Shown here: positions 60,341-64,000 of the stretch, one piece after another
Numbering within the stretch: position 1 is the stretch's first letter
Layout of the letters: every line of letters begins with the position of its first letter
Origin: Stenotrophomonas bentonitica
GTDB taxonomy: Bacteria > Pseudomonadota > Gammaproteobacteria > Xanthomonadales > Xanthomonadaceae
Direction: 5' to 3'
Assembly: GCF_013185915.1 (NCBI RefSeq)
Contig: NZ_JAAZUH010000004.1
Coordinates: 248,001 to 312,000, forward strand
DNA length: 64,000 bases
Position numbers and translations under genes: made by a program
Notes under the pieces: generated by a model
What the model saw: only the letters and a program-made list of their open reading frames with translations
The model's database searches: none
What the model was told of the DNA's origin: nothing

Positions 60341-60979
60341 CTAGAGCTTGTTGTCGCGCATGAAGTCGAACAGTTCCGCATCGCTGCGCAGTCCGAGCTT
60401 GAGCATGGCATCGCCCTTCTGGCGGCTGATGGTGCTCATGCTCTTGTGCAGCTTCTGCGCGATCGCCTTGACGGTGAGGCCACTGCTGAGCAGGCGCAGC
60501 ACTTCCACTTCGCGTGGCGACAGCACGCGCGTGCGGTCGTCGCCGATGGCTTGGGTGCCGACCCGGTCGATGACTTCGCGGAGCTTGCGGCTGACATACG
60601 GCTGGCCGCGCGACACCGCCTGGATCGCCAGCGGCAACTCGTCCACCAGCGAGCCTTTGTCGAACAGACCGAGTACGCCGCTCTGGGCAACCATGCGCAG
60701 GATCGCGATGTTCTCGGTCACGCTCATCTGCAGCACGCGCAGGTCGGGATAGAGGCGCCGGATCTTCTCGATCATGCCAATTCCGTCAGCCTTGTCGGAG
60801 GTCGGCATCGAGTAATCGGTGATCAGCAGGTCGCACTCGTGCTCGGCCAGCGCGGCAAACAGTTCCTCCACGGTGGCGGCTTCCGCGACTACGGTGCCCA
60901 CGCCGCTGGATTCGATTACCGATCTGGCGCCGAGCCGAACCACCTGGTGGTCGTCAGCGATGATTATGCGCAGGGTCAT
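60341..60979 (-). CDS. LuxR-type response regulator, EvgA/BvgA-like
   Basis: The 212-residue regulator has a receiver domain with Asp55 (LLITDYSMPTSDKADG) and a LuxR helix-turn-helix (LSPREVEVLRLLSSGLTVKA, then AQKLHKSMSTISRQKG). It is divergent from a BvgS-like sensor, with 78 bases between the starts, the common arrangement of a phosphorelay with its output regulator. The kinase gene downstream may be its co-transcribed target. Confidence 0.92.
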   Translation of the reverse strand: MTLRIIIADDHQVVRLGARSVIESSGVGTVVAEAATVEELFAALAEHECDLLITDYSMPTSDKADGIGMIEKIRRLYPDLRVLQMSVTENIAILRMVAQSGVLGLFDKGSLVDELPLAIQAVSRGQPYVSRKLREVIDRVGTQAIGDDRTRVLSPREVEVLRLLSSGLTVKAIAQKLHKSMSTISRQKGDAMLKLGLRSDAELFDFMRDNKL

Positions 60980-61057
60980 GGACTAGTATTGCCTTGAAGG
61001 CAGCGGCCCCAACGGGGCACGTCGCGTGGGCGGATCACTCCTGGGAGAACAGACAGC

Positions 61058-64000
61058 ATGCGTACCTCGCTTGTTCGCTGGCTGGTCGTGCTGTGGCTGG
61101 GTTGGGCGCTGGGCGGTGCGGTCGCCGTCGCGGCGCCTGCTCCTGCCCCTTCGCTCTCACCGCGCCAGGCCGACTGGATCGAACGGAACCCTACCATCCT
61201 TTTGGGCTTGTACAACAGCGGATGGCCACCATTCGAAATGATGCAGAACGGCCGACCCGACGGGCTTGGCTATGACTACCTGATGCTGTTGACCCGGCAG
61301 CTGGGTGTGCAGGTGAAGGTGCGGGTATACCGGGACTGGGCCGCCGTGCTGGATGCGGCATGCCGGGGGGAGGTCGACGTGGTGATGAACATCACCCTGA
61401 CCCCCGACCGGACCCGCTGCATGGTTTACACGGGGTCCTATGCCGACGCCCCGCTGGCGCTGGTCGGCCGGGTCGGCGACACCCGTACCTCGACCGACCC
61501 CGACCTGGCCGGGCTGCGGGTGGTGACCGAGCAGGAATTCCTGACCAGCGGCTCGGTCCGGGCCCGCTTCCCGGCCGCCCAACAGGTGACCGCGGCCAAT
61601 ACCCGGGCGGCCCTGTCCATGGTGGCCAGGGGCGATGCCGACGTGTACATCGGCAACGCGCACGTGGCCAGCACCCTGATCCGGCAGGATGGGATCGACG
61701 GAATTGCCCTGCTGCGGCCCAGCGACCTGCCGCCCGAGCGGCTGCACTTCGGGGTACCCAACGCGCGCCAGCCGCTGGCCGAAGCGCTGGACAGCGCCCT
61801 TTCCACGGTTACCGCAGCCCAGCGCGAAGCCCTGTACAAGCGCTGGCTGCCGCCGCTGCAGTGGTCCTCGCAGTCGCGCCTGATCCTCGGCGAAGCCGAG
61901 CGCAGGGTGCTGGCCACGCCGCTGCGCATGGGCTATGCGCCCACCGGTGCGCCGCTGTCGTTCATCGACGCGGCCGGCGAGCCCAGCGGCGTGGCCGGCG
62001 ACTACCTGCGCCAGCTGCGCATGGTGGGCGCGCAGTTGAACCGGGTGCCGGCGCACGACTGGTTCGAGGTGCGCGAACAGATGCGCCGGGGCGATGTGGA
62101 CGTGGTGATGGGCATGCCCAACGACGCCCATTACCTGGGCGACGACTGGGTGTTCAGCCAACCCTTCATCAGCGTGCCCAACGTGATCGTCACCCCCAAC
62201 AACAGCCGCTCGGTGCTGGGCCTGGGCGACCTGGACGGGCGCAGCATCCTGCTTTCGGATCCCGAGCGCCTGCGCGGTTACATCCTGCAGTACGCCCCCA
62301 AGGCGCGGATCGTGCCGGCGCGCAGCGTGGACCAGGCATTGTCGCGATTGGCCAACGGGGATGCCGACGCCTATGTCGGTAACCTCGCGATGGTCGACCG
62401 GGTGGTGCGCGAGGTATACCCGGCCAAGCTGCATGTGGCGGCGCCGGCCGGTTTCAGCGATCAGCTCTCGCTGGCGGTGAAACGCCAGTACGCGCCGCTG
62501 GCCACCACCTTCGACCGCGTGCTGGCCAACATCACCCCACGCGAACAGGCGGCGATCCGTGGCGACTGGCTGCTGGCCGAATACCGCACCGGGCTGGACT
62601 GGCGTTCGGTGGCGCGCTGGGCAGTACCGCTGTCGCTGGTGCTGCTCACCGGCATTGTGGTGCATGGGTGGGGCTACTGGCGCCTGCGCCGCGAAGTGAG
62701 CATGCGGCGGCGATTGGAACAGCGGCTGGTGGAAGTGACCGACAACCTGCCGGCGATCGTCTACCAGGCACGCCGCGACAGCGACGGCCGGGTCACCTTC
62801 CCGTACATCACCGGCGACCTGCAATCGATGTTCGGGGTGAGTACCCAGGAGGTCATTGCCGATGAAACCCGCCTGGCCGACAAGATCGACCCGCGCGACC
62901 GCGAGGCGGTGCACGCGGCGCTGATCGAAGCCGCGCGTGACTTCTCCGCACTGGACCTGGAGTTCCGCACCAGTCCGCACGGGGTGGTGCGCTGGGTGCG
63001 CACGCGCGCGCTGCCGTATGCGGCCGCCGACGGCGCGGTGCTGTGGAGCGGGTACTGGGTGGACGTGACCGAAGCGCGCGCACAGGCCGACGCATTGGCG
63101 GCGGCCAAGTCCGATGCCGAACGCGCCACGGCGGCCAAGTCGAATTTCCTGGCCACCATGAGCCACGAGATCCGCACGCCGATGAGCGGGGTGCTGGGCA
63201 TGGTGGAGGCGCTCTCGCACACCGGGCTGGACGGCGAACAGCGGCGCATCATCAGCGTGATCGAAGACTCGGCGCAGATGCTGCGGCAGATCCTGGACGA
63301 CATCCTCGACTATTCGCGCATCGAAGCTGGTGCGCTGCCGCTGGAACCACAGCCTGTGGCGCTGCGCACGTTGCTGGACAACGTGCAGCAGCTGTTGTCG
63401 CCACAGGCCTCCAGCAAAGGCTTGTCGCTGAGCCTGGAGGTCGACCCGGCGGTGGCTCCGCAGCACCTGGGCGACGGCATGCGCCTGCGCCAGATCGTGT
63501 TCAACCTGCTCAGCAATGCGATCAAGTTCACCAACGAAGGGTCGGTCAGCATCGTGCTGTCGGTGGAGCGCGCCGACGACATCGCGCAGACCCTGCGCCT
63601 GGCGGTGATCGACACCGGCATCGGCATTTCAGCGGAGCAGCGCGAGCGGCTGTTCAAGCCGTTCGCGCAGGCCGATGTGGCCATTACCCGTCATTACGGC
63701 GGCACCGGGCTTGGCCTGAGCATCTGCCAGCGGCTGGTGGGGCTGATGCGCGGGAAGCTGGAGATGCAGAGCGAACCGGGCAAGGGCACCCGCGTGGACG
63801 TGGTGGTGAGCCTGCCGCTGGTGCCGGCCGACGCGGTGGCGCGCGATGACCAGCGCGCCGGCGGCGAGGTGGAGCCGCTGCCGGCGGGCCAGGCGCGGCG
63901 GCGCGTGCTGGTGGTGGAAGACCACCCCACCAACCAGGCGCTGATGCGCTGGCGCCTGCAGCAGCTGGGCCTGCAGCACGAGGTGGCGGTGGATGGCGAG
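61058..64000 (+). CDS. BvgS/EvgS-like hybrid sensor kinase, cut by the window end
   Basis: The frame is open from ATG 61058 to the window end (981 codons, no stop). It has a signal peptide (LVVLWLGWALGGAVAVAA) and two periplasmic SBP_bac_3 (Venus-flytrap) domains (about 45-270 and 280-510). One membrane helix (about 535-555) and a PAS domain (about 570-690) follow. HisKA has His703 (MSHEIRTPMSG), and the HATPase has NLLSNAIKFTNEG, DTGIGIS and GTGLGLSICQ. A receiver domain (RVLVVEDHPTNQALM) begins near residue 950, and an Hpt domain probably lies beyond the edge. GGGAG precedes the ATG. It is divergent from its likely partner regulator. Confidence 0.93.
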   Translation, partial: MRTSLVRWLVVLWLGWALGGAVAVAAPAPAPSLSPRQADWIERNPTILLGLYNSGWPPFEMMQNGRPDGLGYDYLMLLTRQLGVQVKVRVYRDWAAVLDAACRGEVDVVMNITLTPDRTRCMVYTGSYADAPLALVGRVGDTRTSTDPDLAGLRVVTEQEFLTSGSVRARFPAAQQVTAANTRAALSMVARGDADVYIGNAHVASTLIRQDGIDGIALLRPSDLPPERLHFGVPNARQPLAEALDSALSTVTAAQREALYKRWLPPLQWSSQSRLILGEAERRVLATPLRMGYAPTGAPLSFIDAAGEPSGVAGDYLRQLRMVGAQLNRVPAHDWFEVREQMRRGDVDVVMGMPNDAHYLGDDWVFSQPFISVPNVIVTPNNSRSVLGLGDLDGRSILLSDPERLRGYILQYAPKARIVPARSVDQALSRLANGDADAYVGNLAMVDRVVREVYPAKLHVAAPAGFSDQLSLAVKRQYAPLATTFDRVLANITPREQAAIRGDWLLAEYRTGLDWRSVARWAVPLSLVLLTGIVVHGWGYWRLRREVSMRRRLEQRLVEVTDNLPAIVYQARRDSDGRVTFPYITGDLQSMFGVSTQEVIADETRLADKIDPRDREAVHAALIEAARDFSALDLEFRTSPHGVVRWVRTRALPYAAADGAVLWSGYWVDVTEARAQADALAAAKSDAERATAAKSNFLATMSHEIRTPMSGVLGMVEALSHTGLDGEQRRIISVIEDSAQMLRQILDDILDYSRIEAGALPLEPQPVALRTLLDNVQQLLSPQASSKGLSLSLEVDPAVAPQHLGDGMRLRQIVFNLLSNAIKFTNEGSVSIVLSVERADDIAQTLRLAVIDTGIGISAEQRERLFKPFAQADVAITRHYGGTGLGLSICQRLVGLMRGKLEMQSEPGKGTRVDVVVSLPLVPADAVARDDQRAGGEVEPLPAGQARRRVLVVEDHPTNQALMRWRLQQLGLQHEVAVDGE

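Noticed and set aside
56972..60997. A 1,341-codon open frame on the plus strand across the receptor, riboswitch, kinase and regulator
   Set aside because: It runs opposite four well-supported features and crosses the riboswitch; its composition is that of an antisense shadow.

Overview
The window is high-GC proteobacterial DNA whose gene content points to the Xanthomonadaceae, most likely Stenotrophomonas. The indicators are an Ax21-family outer-membrane protein, an adjacent hemD-hemX-hemY cluster, tandem Cu/Zn superoxide dismutases, and several copies of short GTAG-headed palindromes of the kind called SMAG repeats in S. maltophilia. The species cannot be fixed from the sequence alone. No rRNA, tRNA, CRISPR array or insertion sequence was found.

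Layout. 0-16 kb is largely housekeeping: a 5'-truncated HAD phosphatase, the ntrB-ntrC nitrogen regulators with a near-consensus NtrC site touching the ntrB start, two sodC genes, a FadI-type thiolase, hemD/hemX/hemY, a thioesterase, a membrane-anchored rhodanese, secB and gpsA. A parDE-type toxin-antitoxin pair with a perfect palindrome in front follows. 15.5-26 kb holds ax21, coq7, a Rho-binding antiterminator (rof), an AhpD-like protein divergent from an AraC regulator, two alpha/beta hydrolases, an HD-domain protein and a two-component system with a very large beta-propeller sensor kinase.

26-32.4 kb is an accessory patch of small, mostly orphan genes: DUF4265 and DUF4279 proteins, a LOTUS-domain protein with a small overlapping partner, a small membrane protein with a truncated second copy, and a frameshifted gene. 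32.7-36.7 kb is one large autotransporter. 36.8-48.5 kb carries a secreted unknown, a CPBP protease, an operon of two zinc alcohol dehydrogenases around an SDR, a LysR regulator, a secreted beta-helix protein coupled to a peptidase-like hydrolase, and a hybrid histidine kinase.

48.6-49.3 kb is the most unusual locus. A SymE-like toxin gene overlaps a small gene whose product looks like a ribbon-helix-helix protein. In front lies a leader with two pairs of long complementary segments that cross each other, the arrangement expected of a phage C4-type antisense RNA. 50-55 kb is a TetR-controlled RND efflux system with two matching operator palindromes. 55-60 kb has a glyoxalase/AraC pair and a TPP-riboswitch-controlled TonB receptor plus PnuC-family transporter, predicted to import thiamine, next to a small-molecule kinase. 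The window ends inside a BvgS-like sensor kinase divergent from a LuxR-type response regulator.
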